A DNA stretch of 6,706 nt, from positions 1 to 6,706 of the forward strand of contig OMUE01000158.1 of NCBI GenBank assembly GCA_900314165.1, in the 5' to 3' direction. The position numbers and the translations under genes were made by a program. The notes below the pieces were generated by a model. The model was given only the letters and a program-made list of their open reading frames with translations, had not been told where the DNA came from and searched no databases. Positions 1-6,339 of the stretch are shown piece after piece. Source of the DNA: an uncultured Acidaminococcus sp. (GTDB lineage Bacteria > Bacillota_C > Negativicutes > Acidaminococcales > Acidaminococcaceae). Within the stretch, counting starts at the first letter, position 1, and the number at the start of each line of letters is the position of its first letter.

Positions 1-98
1 TTAAAGACACCATTTTTGTAGATGCCGAACTTTACACCATAACGGGCCAACTGTCGGTTGATCAAATCAACATTTTGCTCAAGTTCCTGTACTCCCAT
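1..98 (-). CDS. 5' end of a leftward gene, product uncertain (possibly circularly permuted ATP-grasp type)
   Basis: Thirty-two codons are visible before the window edge; the reading frame is open and begins MGVQELEQNVDLINRQLARY. I chose the ATG at 98-96 because GAAGGTGA lies just upstream of it. An in-frame ATG at 113 with a weaker AAAGG upstream is the alternative and would add five residues. A strong promoter at 234-262 points into it, so the start is probably real. The N-terminal pattern (a short helix, then GVKFGIYKNGVF) reminds me of the first residues of circularly permuted type-2 ATP-grasp proteins. Too little sequence is present to show any catalytic motif, so the family is a guess; that it is a gene start is better supported. 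Confidence 0.6.
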   Translation of the reverse strand, partial: MGVQELEQNVDLINRQLARYGVKFGIYKNGVF

Positions 99-135
99 TA
101 CATCACCTTCCATGACAACCTTTTTCGTAAAAATG

Positions 136-249
136 TATTGAATAGAAAATATTTTACGGGAACATAGCCACATATATTCCTGTGAATATTTTTGCCATTA
201 GAGCTGTCCATTCAATATACACTTTTTATAATTATTATAATTATTGAAT
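136..249. repeat. Three TATTGAAT copies and a palindrome around the leader of the leftward gene
   Basis: The octamer TATTGAAT occurs at 136-143 and 242-249 on the plus strand and inverted at 210-217. The 242-249 copy lies inside the spacer of the promoter at 234-262. The other two copies face each other within the transcribed leader and could pair to close a loop. That loop contains a separate inverted repeat, ATATTC-CTGT-GAATAT, at 174-189. In the RNA the outer stem extends to about ten pairs with a two-base bulge. The arrangement could be an operator set or a leader RNA structure. AT-rich sequence makes chance matches more likely, so this stays tentative. Confidence 0.4.
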
Positions 250-262
250 GTTATAGTGTCAA
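234..262 (-). promoter_or_regulatory. Consensus sigma-A-type promoter for the leftward gene at 1-98
   Basis: On the minus strand a perfect -35 box TTGACA (262-257) is followed by exactly 17 bp and a perfect -10 box TATAAT (239-234). Transcription would begin near 227, leaving an untranslated leader of about 130 nt before the start codon at 98. Both hexamers match the consensus fully, so the core promoter should be strong unless repressed. Confidence 0.85.
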
Positions 263-282
263 CGGGGAAAAGGCAAAAACGC

Positions 283-339
283 ACATGTATACTGAATTTT
301 TACCACCATAAGACGCCCCTTATGAATTTACATACATGT
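283..339 (-). terminator. Nested inverted repeats, possible end of the recQ operon transcript
   Basis: ACATGTAT at 283-290 is matched by ATACATGT at 332-339. Inside them CATAAG (307-312) and CTTATG (319-324) form a perfect six-base stem around a six-base loop. Read leftward, the outer stem is followed by GCGTTTTTGCCTTTT, a modest T-run, so a terminator for the recQ operon is possible. The long internal gap and low GC of the outer stem make it weak; it could equally be a protein-binding site upstream of the promoter at 234-262. Confidence 0.3.
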
Positions 340-385
340 TAACAAAATCGCTCTGTTTCTGTAGCGAACTAAAGTAAGATAAGTA

Positions 386-419
386 ACGTTTGTACACGTT
401 CTCTCACGTTTTGTCCGTT
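386..419. promoter_or_regulatory. ACGTT direct repeats at exact 10-bp spacing
   Basis: ACGTT begins at 386, 396 and 406, and a related CCGTT begins at 415. The first three are exactly one helical turn apart, so the same bases face the same side of DNA. Such phasing is typical of sites bound cooperatively by response regulators or similar activators. The array lies about 125 bp upstream of the promoter at 234-262 and just past the end of the M20 gene. No binding protein can be named from the sequence. Confidence 0.3.
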
Positions 420-431
420 TCAAAAGGAAAT

Positions 432-460
432 GTTCGAAATTTTACACACCAATTTTGAAC
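432..460. terminator. Weak AT-rich hairpin downstream of the M20 hydrolase gene
   Basis: GTTCGAAATT (432-441) is complementary to AATTTTGAAC (451-460) with one mismatch and a nine-base loop, starting 8 bp past the stop of the leftward gene. There is only a broken T-run after it (ATTTCCTTTTG on the minus strand), so termination would be inefficient. Confidence 0.25.
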
Positions 461-467
461 GAGTATT

Positions 468-2012
468 TTACCTATCTGCTAAATATTCCAAAATGTGTTG
501 CAATATTTCGGGTAGGATTTTCGCTACGCTTTCTACATTGACCCGTTCCGTACGTTCATGGAGGTCCTTGCCCCAGGGTCCTAGAAGCAGGAAGGGAATG
601 GCAAGTTCCTGCAATGCCCCGATATCAAAGCCGTAGCCTTTGCCCCACAAGGGCATGTTGGCCGTCAGGGCTGCGGGCTCCAGGTCTTTGGCTATGCAGC
701 AATAGCTGCAGTCCGAAATGCCGTTGAAGTACGAATCGAAGCGTACGGGCAGGATTCCCTTGATTTCCTCCAGAATCTCCGAATAATAGTCGGCGCCCAG
801 AGCCAGGCTGTCGGCAGCAGGATAATACGGAGGCGCAAAGCCGATGACTACCAGGGGTTCTACAATCCCCGTAAAGTCCAGGATCTGCTCCATCAGCGTC
901 ATGGTGGCGTTTACATAGGTGCTCTCTCCTGCTGCTACCTGTTCTTTTACTCTATTCCGCGCCTGTTCGTAAAAGGCCCCAAAGCCTTCATAGGCTTCCG
1001 CCCGCTTTACCAGTTCACCGTAGGTCAGTACCTTCATCGTCAGGCCCGGACCCACATGGGACAGGGCTTCTGCACCGGCCTTTTTGGCAGCTTCCACCAG
1101 GATCTGCAGCACATCCTCCGGGGTCTTTGTATAGGTCAGATAGTTAGCGCAGGCTGCGGCCCTCTGAGGCAGGGACACGTCGTACTGCTGCTTCCTGTCC
1201 CGGGCATAGACCCAGGTAGGAGGCGGTGTCATTTCGCCGCCTGCCTGATCACACAGGGATGCTTCCCCTTCCGTAGCTGCTATGATCCTGGCCAGTACAC
1301 CTAAGGGGTTCAGTCCCTGACGATAGGCACCTACATGGACGGGCTTGCCTTGGACAAGAACCAGAGGCAGCAGCTTGCCCACAGAGCCTGTAAAAGCCAC
1401 CTGGGTGCCCTGTTCCTGATCATTGGGTTCACAATTAATTAAAAGCTTATAGTTCAGGCCTTTTGCAGCTTTCAGTTCCTTGAGGCAGGAGACAGCGGCC
1501 CGCATTCCATCAGAATAGGATTCTTCATCGGGCACGGAAATAAACAACAGGCTCAGTTTCCGTCTTGATCTATGGACGTATTCTTCCAGTACGGCCAGCT
1601 GCGCAGCTGCTCCCCCCTTCATATCGCAGGAGCCACGGCCTACCATCCACTCTCCGCTGTTCAGATCTGCCAAGACTTCTGGATCCGTTTCGTAAGCCTG
1701 CATCTGGGGCAGCAACGCTTCCGGCCGAAACGCATAATCCCGCAGCACTCCGTAGTCCTCACTGCTTACCACGTCATGGTGGTTCAGGAACAGCACGGTG
1801 TCTCCGCTGCTGCCAGGCACAAAGCCTGTGACCACCGTTCTTTCCAACGGATCCTCAGGAATTGGGAACCTGTGGACTTCCACAGGTGTCCCCATACAGC
1901 GCAAAGTATCATACAGAAAGTCTTCTATGTCCTTTTCCTTATCTGTATGAGTCTGGCTATCGATGGCGATCATCTGGCTCAGCAGCACTAAAATCCGGTT
2001 TGACAGATCCAT
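468..2012 (-). CDS. RocB-like M20-family metallo-hydrolase
   Basis: This encodes a 514-residue cytoplasmic metallopeptidase-fold hydrolase of the M20 family, closest by pattern to RocB of arginine catabolism. Visible family signatures are NHHDVV (metal ligands H78 and D80), GRGSCDMKGG (bridging D130), VPDEES (E163/E164, catalytic base and metal ligand) and a C-terminal GPWGKDLHERTERVN with ligand His485. RocB proteins are genetically tied to arginine or ornithine use, but their reaction has not been clearly defined, so the substrate here is unknown; an amide or peptide bond next to an amino acid is expected from the family. I chose the ATG at 2012 because GAGGGGGA lies at 2028-2021. An upstream in-frame TTG at 2030 would add six residues but swallows that site. 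The gene follows recQ by 14 bp and is probably co-transcribed. No roc partners are visible. No signal peptide or membrane segment is seen, and all key metal residues are present. Confidence 0.85.
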   Translation of the reverse strand: MDLSNRILVLLSQMIAIDSQTHTDKEKDIEDFLYDTLRCMGTPVEVHRFPIPEDPLERTVVTGFVPGSSGDTVLFLNHHDVVSSEDYGVLRDYAFRPEALLPQMQAYETDPEVLADLNSGEWMVGRGSCDMKGGAAAQLAVLEEYVHRSRRKLSLLFISVPDEESYSDGMRAAVSCLKELKAAKGLNYKLLINCEPNDQEQGTQVAFTGSVGKLLPLVLVQGKPVHVGAYRQGLNPLGVLARIIAATEGEASLCDQAGGEMTPPPTWVYARDRKQQYDVSLPQRAAACANYLTYTKTPEDVLQILVEAAKKAGAEALSHVGPGLTMKVLTYGELVKRAEAYEGFGAFYEQARNRVKEQVAAGESTYVNATMTLMEQILDFTGIVEPLVVIGFAPPYYPAADSLALGADYYSEILEEIKGILPVRFDSYFNGISDCSYCCIAKDLEPAALTANMPLWGKGYGFDIGALQELAIPFLLLGPWGKDLHERTERVNVESVAKILPEILQHILEYLADR

Positions 2013-2020
2013 AATTACAT

Positions 2021-2028
2021 TCCCCCTC
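2021..2028 (-). promoter_or_regulatory. Ribosome-binding site of the M20 gene overlapping the recQ stop
   Basis: GAGGGGGA on the minus strand ends eight bases before the ATG at 2012 and overlaps the TGA stop of recQ (2029-2027). This fixes the downstream start and implies that ribosomes finishing recQ terminate on the initiation site, which favours translational coupling. Confidence 0.75.
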
Positions 2029-3898
2029 AAGAACTCTGACTGACAAAATCCGCGATGGCCTGCAAAAAGATCTTCCCATAGCTTTTCAGTTTCTTTTCCC
2101 CTACCCCCTTTATATCTTTAAACTCATCAAGAGTTGTTGGCTTTTTCTCTGCCATATCCTGGAGACTGGCATCCGGAAAGATGATGTAGGGCGGCATGCC
2201 CATTTCCTTGGACAGCTCCAGCCGCGTGCCCCGCAGGGCCTCAAACAAGTCTTTATCTGCAGCGTTGACAGCCGTCTTTTTACGTTTGGCTGCAGGCACT
2301 TCTAGGATCCTTCTACTCTCGTCTTTTTTCTTTTTTCTATCTTCTTTTTTCTCTGTACTTGCCTTGACCTTCCTGACCGCCTTGTGCTTGAGCAGCACCT
2401 GGCCAAAACCATTTGCCAGCTGCCGGCCTTTATAGGTCAGCTCCAGTACAGGATATTGGCCCGGTTCCTTGTCCAGCAGCTCCTCTTCCACACAGCCCGT
2501 AATTAAGTCCCGGATTTCCGAGGTCGTGTATTCGGACAACGCACCAAACTGGGCCAGGCGTTGGAACCCATATCGTTCTACCCTGTCGCTATCCGTGCCA
2601 TGGAGCACGTCCGCAATAAGGGTGGAACCGAATTTCCGCCGCATGCTGCCGATGCACTGGCAGATCAGCCGGGCTTCTTTTGTCCGGTCTTCGGTGACCA
2701 CTTCTCCCTCGCAGTTGCCGCAATTATGGCATTCTTTCCACGCCGGCTGCTCCCCAAAATATCTCAGGATATAGTGACGCAGGCAGTGAGTGGTCTGGCA
2801 ATACTCGATCATCTGCTGCAGCTGCTTTTTCTCAATCTGCTGCTGGCTATAATCTTCCACAGAATTCTCGATGAGGAATTCCTGGATTTTCTTGTCCTGC
2901 CAGCTAAAGAGCAGGATGCAGTCGCTGGGCAGGCCATCTCTTCCTGCACGGCCTGCTTCCTGGTAATAACTCTCGATATTTTTCGGCATCTGGTAATGGA
3001 TGACGTAGCGCACGTTGCTCTTGTCAATGCCCATGCCAAAAGCATTCGTTGCCACCATGACCTGGATTTTATCGTAGATGAATTTTTCCTGCATGGACTT
3101 GCGCACCTTGTCCGCCAGCCCTGCGTGATAATGTCCTACGGACACCCCTTGCTTTTTCAAGGCTTCATACACCGTGTCCACCACCTTGCGGGTAGCACAG
3201 TAGATGATACCGCTGTCTTCCGGATGGTCTTTCACGTATTGCAGGGTGAAGGCTGCTTTGCTCACGTTCTGGACCACGCTGAAATACAGGTTCGGCCGGT
3301 CGAACCCGCCGATGAACACCTTGGCCTGCTGGAGCCCCAACAAGTCCAGCATATCCTTTTTAACCTGTTCCGTAGCGGTGGCTGTAAAAGCGCCCACCAC
3401 AGGCCGCTGGGGCAGGTTCTCTATAAAGTCCTTGATAGCACAGTAGCTGGGCCGGAAGTCGTGACCCCATTGGGATACGCAGTGGGCCTCGTCTATGACC
3501 ACCATGGAGATGGGAATGTTTTCCATAAAGGACCGGAAGAAATCATTTTCCAACCGTTCCGGGGATACATACACCAGCTTCAACTTGCCGATGCGGATGG
3601 CAGAGAAACGGGCTTTGGATTCTTCCAGGGTGCACTGGCTGTTGATAAAAGCAGCAGGGATGTCCTGGTCTGTCAGCGCGTCCACCTGATCCTTCATCAG
3701 GGAGATCAGGGGCGAGATGATCAACGTAATGCCCGGCAGCATCAGGCCGGGAATCTGGTAACATAAGGATTTGCCGGCGCCGGTGGGCATAATGGCCAAG
3801 CAGTCCTGGCTGGACAGCAGAGTAGAGATTACCTCCTCCTGCCCGGGCCGGAAAGAAGGATAGCCAAAATACTGTTTCAGGATGTCTAAGGGTTCCAC
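2027..3898 (-). CDS. recQ: ATP-dependent DNA helicase RecQ
   Basis: This encodes a 623-residue superfamily-2 3'-5' DNA helicase that works in recombination and replication-fork repair. Seen in order: motif 0 FGYPSFRPGQ (11-20); Walker A TGAGKS with K43; DEAH box at 136-139 followed by the RecQ aromatic loop CVSQWGHDFRPSY; motif III FTATAT (171-176); motif IV around YCATRK; motif V ATNAFGMGIDK; and arginine-finger motif VI YYQEAGRAGRDG (311-322). A zinc site follows (C372, C390, C393, C396), then an RQC winged-helix region (about 405-510), a lysine-rich linker (about 510-548) and a C-terminal HRDC domain ending in the KGVGEKKLKSYG hairpin motif. Length and domain set match standard bacterial RecQ. 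The start is GTG at 3898, with AGAAGG nine bases upstream. It heads a leftward operon with the M20 hydrolase gene and is transcribed divergently from the flavodoxin-like gene. All catalytic motifs are intact. Confidence 0.97.
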   Translation of the reverse strand: MEPLDILKQYFGYPSFRPGQEEVISTLLSSQDCLAIMPTGAGKSLCYQIPGLMLPGITLIISPLISLMKDQVDALTDQDIPAAFINSQCTLEESKARFSAIRIGKLKLVYVSPERLENDFFRSFMENIPISMVVIDEAHCVSQWGHDFRPSYCAIKDFIENLPQRPVVGAFTATATEQVKKDMLDLLGLQQAKVFIGGFDRPNLYFSVVQNVSKAAFTLQYVKDHPEDSGIIYCATRKVVDTVYEALKKQGVSVGHYHAGLADKVRKSMQEKFIYDKIQVMVATNAFGMGIDKSNVRYVIHYQMPKNIESYYQEAGRAGRDGLPSDCILLFSWQDKKIQEFLIENSVEDYSQQQIEKKQLQQMIEYCQTTHCLRHYILRYFGEQPAWKECHNCGNCEGEVVTEDRTKEARLICQCIGSMRRKFGSTLIADVLHGTDSDRVERYGFQRLAQFGALSEYTTSEIRDLITGCVEEELLDKEPGQYPVLELTYKGRQLANGFGQVLLKHKAVRKVKASTEKKEDRKKKKDESRRILEVPAAKRKKTAVNAADKDLFEALRGTRLELSKEMGMPPYIIFPDASLQDMAEKKPTTLDEFKDIKGVGEKKLKSYGKIFLQAIADFVSQSS

Positions 3899-3936
3899 GG
3901 GTACAGACCTTCTTTCGATAAATATATGAAAAAATT

Positions 3937-3966
3937 GAGAAATTGTTCATGATTCATGAATTTCTC
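3937..3966. promoter_or_regulatory. 30-bp interrupted palindrome, candidate operator between divergent genes
   Basis: TTCATGA (3946-3952), a central T, and TCATGAA (3954-3960) form a perfect 15-bp palindrome. It is flanked by GAGAAA (3937-3942) and TTTCTC (3961-3966), also complementary, with three extra bases (TTG) on the left side only. The site covers the -35 area of the rightward promoter and lies immediately downstream of the predicted leftward transcription start near 3969. A dimeric repressor bound here could block both. The regulator is not encoded in the window. Confidence 0.55.
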
Positions 3967-3985
3967 ATAATAAAAAGTATATAAT
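3957..3985 (+). promoter_or_regulatory. Promoter of the flavodoxin-like gene (good -10, poor -35)
   Basis: A perfect TATAAT lies at 3980-3985, about 44 bp before the start codon at 4029. At the expected 17-bp distance the -35 position (3957-3962) reads TGAATT, a poor match. That position falls inside the palindrome at 3937-3966. A weak -35 covered by an operator is the usual look of a promoter needing activation or subject to repression. Confidence 0.5.
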
Positions 3986-4003
3986 AAGAATAAATTTTTT
4001 CAA
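3976..4003 (-). promoter_or_regulatory. Promoter of the recQ operon
   Basis: On the minus strand TTGAAA (4003-3998) and TATACT (3981-3976) are separated by 16 bp, each one or two bases from consensus. A start near 3969 would give a recQ leader of about 70 nt. Its -10 box overlaps by two bases the -10 box of the opposing rightward promoter, so polymerase occupancy should be mutually exclusive. Confidence 0.6.
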
Positions 4004-4028
4004 AGCAAAACTTGAAAGGGGTTATGCT

Positions 4029-4685
4029 ATGACAAAGATCATTGCCATCAACGGCAGTCCCAGAAGGAACTGGAATACAGCCAAGCTGCTGCAGGCAGCC
4101 TTGGACGGTGCCGCTTCCTGTGGCGCAGAGACAAAGCTTGTTCACCTGTACAGCCTGAATTATAAGGGCTGTGTCAGCTGCTTTGCCTGCAAGAATAAAA
4201 AGCTGGAACACGGTCATTGCGCCCTGAAGGATGACCTGTCCCCTCTATTAGAAGAGATCCGGGACGTGGATGCCATCATTTTCGGCTCCCCTATTTATTA
4301 TATGAACATGTCCTCCGGCATGCTGGCGTTCCTGGAACGGTTGTTTTTCTCCAATTACATTTATAGCAACGAGATCCGTACCGTATTCCCCAAAAAGATT
4401 CCCAGTGCCTTCTTTTACACTATGAATATGACGGAGCGGGAATTCGTCCATTACCGTATGAAGCGGGTGCTGTATATCTACGAATCCAGTGCCGAACGCC
4501 ATCTGCAGGTGCCGCCCAAGATGCTGTATGGCTATGACACCGTCCAATTTTCCGACTACGATAAATTCGAATCCTCCATCTTCGACCCTGCGGAAAAATA
4601 CGCTAATGAGAAAAAGAATTTCCCCAGGCTGCTGGAACAGGCGTTTGAGATAGGAAAAGAGTTAGTAACTGGGAGTCCTGAGTAA
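4029..4685 (+). CDS. Flavodoxin-fold NAD(P)H:FMN reductase-like protein with a four-cysteine cluster motif
   Basis: This encodes a 218-residue cytoplasmic flavoprotein of the NADPH-dependent FMN reductase / iron-sulfur flavoprotein group. The N-terminal INGSPRRNWNTAKLL (7-21) is the FMN phosphate loop after strand 1, and GSPIYYMNMSSGM is the second flavin-contact loop. Between them YKGCVSCFACKN and GHC give C48, C51, C54 and C64. The CX2CX2CX9C spacing resembles the compact [4Fe-4S] site of archaeal Isf-type proteins, though many bacterial relatives carry it without proof of a cluster. The partner and substrate are unknown; quinone, flavin or nitro-compound reduction and electron transfer are family options. 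The start is ATG at 4029, with GAAAGGGG seven bases upstream. It is monocistronic, since a structured repeat and a strong terminator follow its stop. It is divergent from recQ, with a palindrome between them that suggests regulation by a redox or ligand-responsive repressor (inference). Confidence 0.87.
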   Translation: MTKIIAINGSPRRNWNTAKLLQAALDGAASCGAETKLVHLYSLNYKGCVSCFACKNKKLEHGHCALKDDLSPLLEEIRDVDAIIFGSPIYYMNMSSGMLAFLERLFFSNYIYSNEIRTVFPKKIPSAFFYTMNMTEREFVHYRMKRVLYIYESSAERHLQVPPKMLYGYDTVQFSDYDKFESSIFDPAEKYANEKKNFPRLLEQAFEIGKELVTGSPE

Positions 4686-4693
4686 AGCTAAGA

Positions 4694-4830
4694 GCCGCAG
4701 GCTAGCCCCCTCGCCATCTATGATGGCCCTCTCCCCCTACGGGGGCGACAGGCCGCTGGCCGGGCAGAGCCCTGTCATCCCCGCAGGGGAGGGAAACCGG
4801 CGAAGCCGGTGGTGGGGCCGTGCGGAGCAC
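4694..4830 (+). repeat. GC-rich structured repeat, copy 1
   Basis: This element of about 130 bp is shared, in inverted orientation, with 6559-6703. Outer arms CCGCA (4695-4699) and TGCGG (4821-4825), then GCCCC and GGGGC, close a multi-branched fold. Inside are hairpins GCCATC/GATGGC (4713-4718 with 4722-4727), CCCCC/GGGGG (4733-4737 with 4741-4745), GACAGG/CCTGTC (4747-4752 with 4771-4776), CCCC/GGGG around 4780-4789, and ACCGGC/GCCGGT (4796-4801 with 4805-4810). It begins about 9 bp after the stop of the flavodoxin-like gene and encodes no protein. It looks like a non-autonomous interspersed repeat that is transcribable as a structured RNA. Confidence 0.8.
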
Positions 4831-4841
4831 TTATTCATATA

Positions 4842-4875
4842 AAAAACTGCGTACCCAATCGGATACGCAGTTTTT
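4842..4875. terminator. Bidirectional rho-independent terminator between convergent genes
   Basis: AAAAACTGCGTA (4842-4853) pairs perfectly with TACGCAGTTTTT (4864-4875) around a ten-base loop. The stem has a GC-containing core with a T-run on either side, so it can stop both the rightward transcript of the flavodoxin-like gene and the leftward pepC transcript. The pepC stop is only four bases away. Confidence 0.92.
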
Positions 4876-4878
4876 CTT

Positions 4879-6189
4879 TTAATGGTCTTCTTCCCAGGCG
4901 TTGATTGCCACTGCGGGCTGGTCCAAGAGGGCCAGCTGGGCAGGGGTGAAGTACTTCTTGTCAATCACCACTTCAAACACAAGTTCTTTAAAATACCGTT
5001 CCGAGCACACAAAATACCCGTCGTCGCCAACATCTTTGCCCCAGGAGTTCTCAATCTTCCAGCGGTCCGGCTGGCCGTCGGCACCGAAGTTCACCCCGGT
5101 CAGCAGCATGGCATGGTTCGGGTAGATGGCGTTGTAGTCCAGTCCGGCCCCTTTGGGCATGGAGATGTCAAAGCCTCCCAGCAGTCCGGCGTAGTCCACG
5201 CTATCCTGATCCCAGACCCCTTCCTTGCGGGCTCCGAAGGCCCCGGCATCGCAGGCAAACCAGATGGCCTGGCCGTCCTTCAGCTGCTTCACACATAACT
5301 CTTCCAATTCGCTTTGGGACAGGTTCAGCGCTGTCATATCCCGGCCTACCATGTTCTCAATACCGTGGAACGTGAACAGGGTGTTCATAGGACGGTTTTC
5401 CACTGGTTCGTTGGTCACAGGCATGAAATCCTTCAGTACAGGGCCTACATACTTATCCATAAAGCTCTTAGCCGTCAGATTCCGTTCGCAATGGTATTTC
5501 TTGTCTTTATCCGTATATTCGAAATCAAAGGTATCCACAGGCTCACCAAAAGCGATGCACTGGGCCTTGTAAACTTCTGCCAGCATCTGTTCCTTCCGGG
5601 TGTAAGGATCCTTGCCGGCTTTTACCAGTTCCCGCAGCTCGTAGGCATCCTTCCGCAACAGCTTGTTAATGGTAGAGATATAGCTGGCCGTATGTTCGGA
5701 TTGGAAGGTTTCCGGCTGGACCTGTTTGGGTACCACACCGTACTTATTAATCAGGTCCGCCACTTGGGACCAGTAGCCCCCGTCGCTCATGCCCTGCAGC
5801 ACGTACTGCATCTGTTGGCCCTTGATGGGCTTATCTGCATGGTCTATGCACATCTGGAGGAAATTGTTGGCTTTTTCTAGTTTATCGTAGAACATCAGGT
5901 AGTTCTGGGACAGCTCGAATTTTTCCAGGTTCAGATTCTTGGCAGCTACTTCCCGCAGAATATTTAAAGCCGCAAACAGCCAGCAGCGGCCGGACTTTTC
6001 CTGGGCCGTAATGCCGTTGGTCTGCACTTCCACGGCAAAGGTGCCCTTTAATTTTGCTGCCGCTTCCGGCACATAGGCCAGATCCGCCATCTCCGTCTTA
6101 GCCAGCGCATGATGCAGCACGTGAGACTGAGTGTCTGCAGCATATTCTGCCCGCACTTTGGCTAAAAATTCTTCTGTAATCTGTTTCAT
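4879..6189 (-). CDS. pepC: Aminopeptidase C (C1B, bleomycin hydrolase family)
   Basis: This encodes a 436-residue cytoplasmic papain-fold cysteine aminopeptidase that removes N-terminal residues from peptides; family members assemble as hexameric barrels with inward-facing active sites. The catalytic set is complete: oxyanion-hole Q63, nucleophile C69 in EKSGRCWLFAALN, H359 in YPNHAMLLTGVN, and N381 in KIENSWGKD. The GYFVCSERYF stretch and a C-terminal tail ending WEEDH match the self-blocking C-terminal arm that makes these enzymes exopeptidases. Length equals that of typical bacterial PepC, and there is no signal peptide. The start is ATG at 6189, with AAGAGGGG seven bases upstream. It is a single-gene unit read leftward, with the terminator at 4842-4875 right after the stop. 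Inverted copies of the GC-rich repeat lie on both sides of it. The probable role is intracellular peptide turnover for nutrition. Confidence 0.96.
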   Translation of the reverse strand: MKQITEEFLAKVRAEYAADTQSHVLHHALAKTEMADLAYVPEAAAKLKGTFAVEVQTNGITAQEKSGRCWLFAALNILREVAAKNLNLEKFELSQNYLMFYDKLEKANNFLQMCIDHADKPIKGQQMQYVLQGMSDGGYWSQVADLINKYGVVPKQVQPETFQSEHTASYISTINKLLRKDAYELRELVKAGKDPYTRKEQMLAEVYKAQCIAFGEPVDTFDFEYTDKDKKYHCERNLTAKSFMDKYVGPVLKDFMPVTNEPVENRPMNTLFTFHGIENMVGRDMTALNLSQSELEELCVKQLKDGQAIWFACDAGAFGARKEGVWDQDSVDYAGLLGGFDISMPKGAGLDYNAIYPNHAMLLTGVNFGADGQPDRWKIENSWGKDVGDDGYFVCSERYFKELVFEVVIDKKYFTPAQLALLDQPAVAINAWEEDH

Positions 6190-6217
6190 AAAACGGCCCC
6201 TCTTTCACAAAAATATG

Positions 6218-6245
6218 TCTATACCATACCATATTTTAATGCCAG
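6218..6245 (-). promoter_or_regulatory. Probable pepC promoter
   Basis: On the minus strand CTGGCA (6245-6240) and TATAGA (6223-6218) are 16 bp apart, each four of six to consensus. A second register, CTGAAT with TATGGT at 17 bp, overlaps it. Either would start transcription within about 30 bp of the pepC start codon. Neither is strong, so the exact boxes are uncertain. Confidence 0.4.
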
Positions 6246-6294
6246 ATTCAGCACAGAAATTTACAAATGCTTTTCCGCTTGCACTAGCTCGTAG

Positions 6295-6323
6295 GGGCGT
6301 GCCAACCAACGGGCGGTACGCCC
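6295..6323. repeat. Short GC-rich hairpin repeat (GGGCGT/ACGCCC)
   Basis: GGGCGT (6295-6300) and ACGCCC (6318-6323) form a stem, with GCC and GGC able to extend it past a small bulge. The GTAGGGGCG lead-in is of the kind seen in short interspersed palindromes of many bacterial genomes. It sits upstream of pepC outside any gene. Only one copy is present in the window, so repeat status is inferred from its look. Confidence 0.35.
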
Positions 6324-6339
6324 GCTATCATTCCTCTTC

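Larger units (their letters stand above)
99..467. other. AT-rich intergenic region of 369 bp
   Basis: This gap separates the end of the M20 hydrolase gene from the next leftward gene. It contains the promoter at 234-262, the TATTGAAT repeats, the nested inverted repeat at 283-339, the ACGTT array and a weak hairpin at 432-460. I see no convincing coding sequence in it on either strand; a short rightward open frame beginning at 430 is antisense to the M20 gene and has no ribosome-binding site. Confidence 0.7.

Noticed and set aside
2012..2030. TTG at 2030 as the start of the M20 gene
   Set aside because: It would overlap the recQ stop and place the GAGGGGGA ribosome-binding site inside the coding sequence; the ATG at 2012 has that site at correct spacing.
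2561..3766. A rightward open frame of 401 codons antisense to recQ
   Set aside because: It lies wholly inside recQ on the other strand, has no ribosome-binding site, and its composition is that expected from the complement of a codon-biased gene. RecQ carries every helicase motif.
3954..4217. A leftward 87-codon frame in the divergent region
   Set aside because: It covers both promoters and the palindrome and is antisense to the start of the flavoprotein gene; no ribosome-binding site.
4694..4830. CRISPR array or insertion sequence
   Set aside because: There are no regularly spaced direct repeats with unique spacers, and no transposase frame in or between the two inverted copies.
4737..4964. 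A leftward 75-codon frame across repeat copy 1, the terminator and the pepC end
   Set aside because: It runs through a strong terminator hairpin and non-coding repeat, and overlaps pepC in another frame; no start signal is present.
5314..5880. A rightward open frame of 188 codons antisense to pepC
   Set aside because: It is fully covered by the intact pepC reading frame, has no promoter or Shine-Dalgarno site, and shows no recognisable motif.
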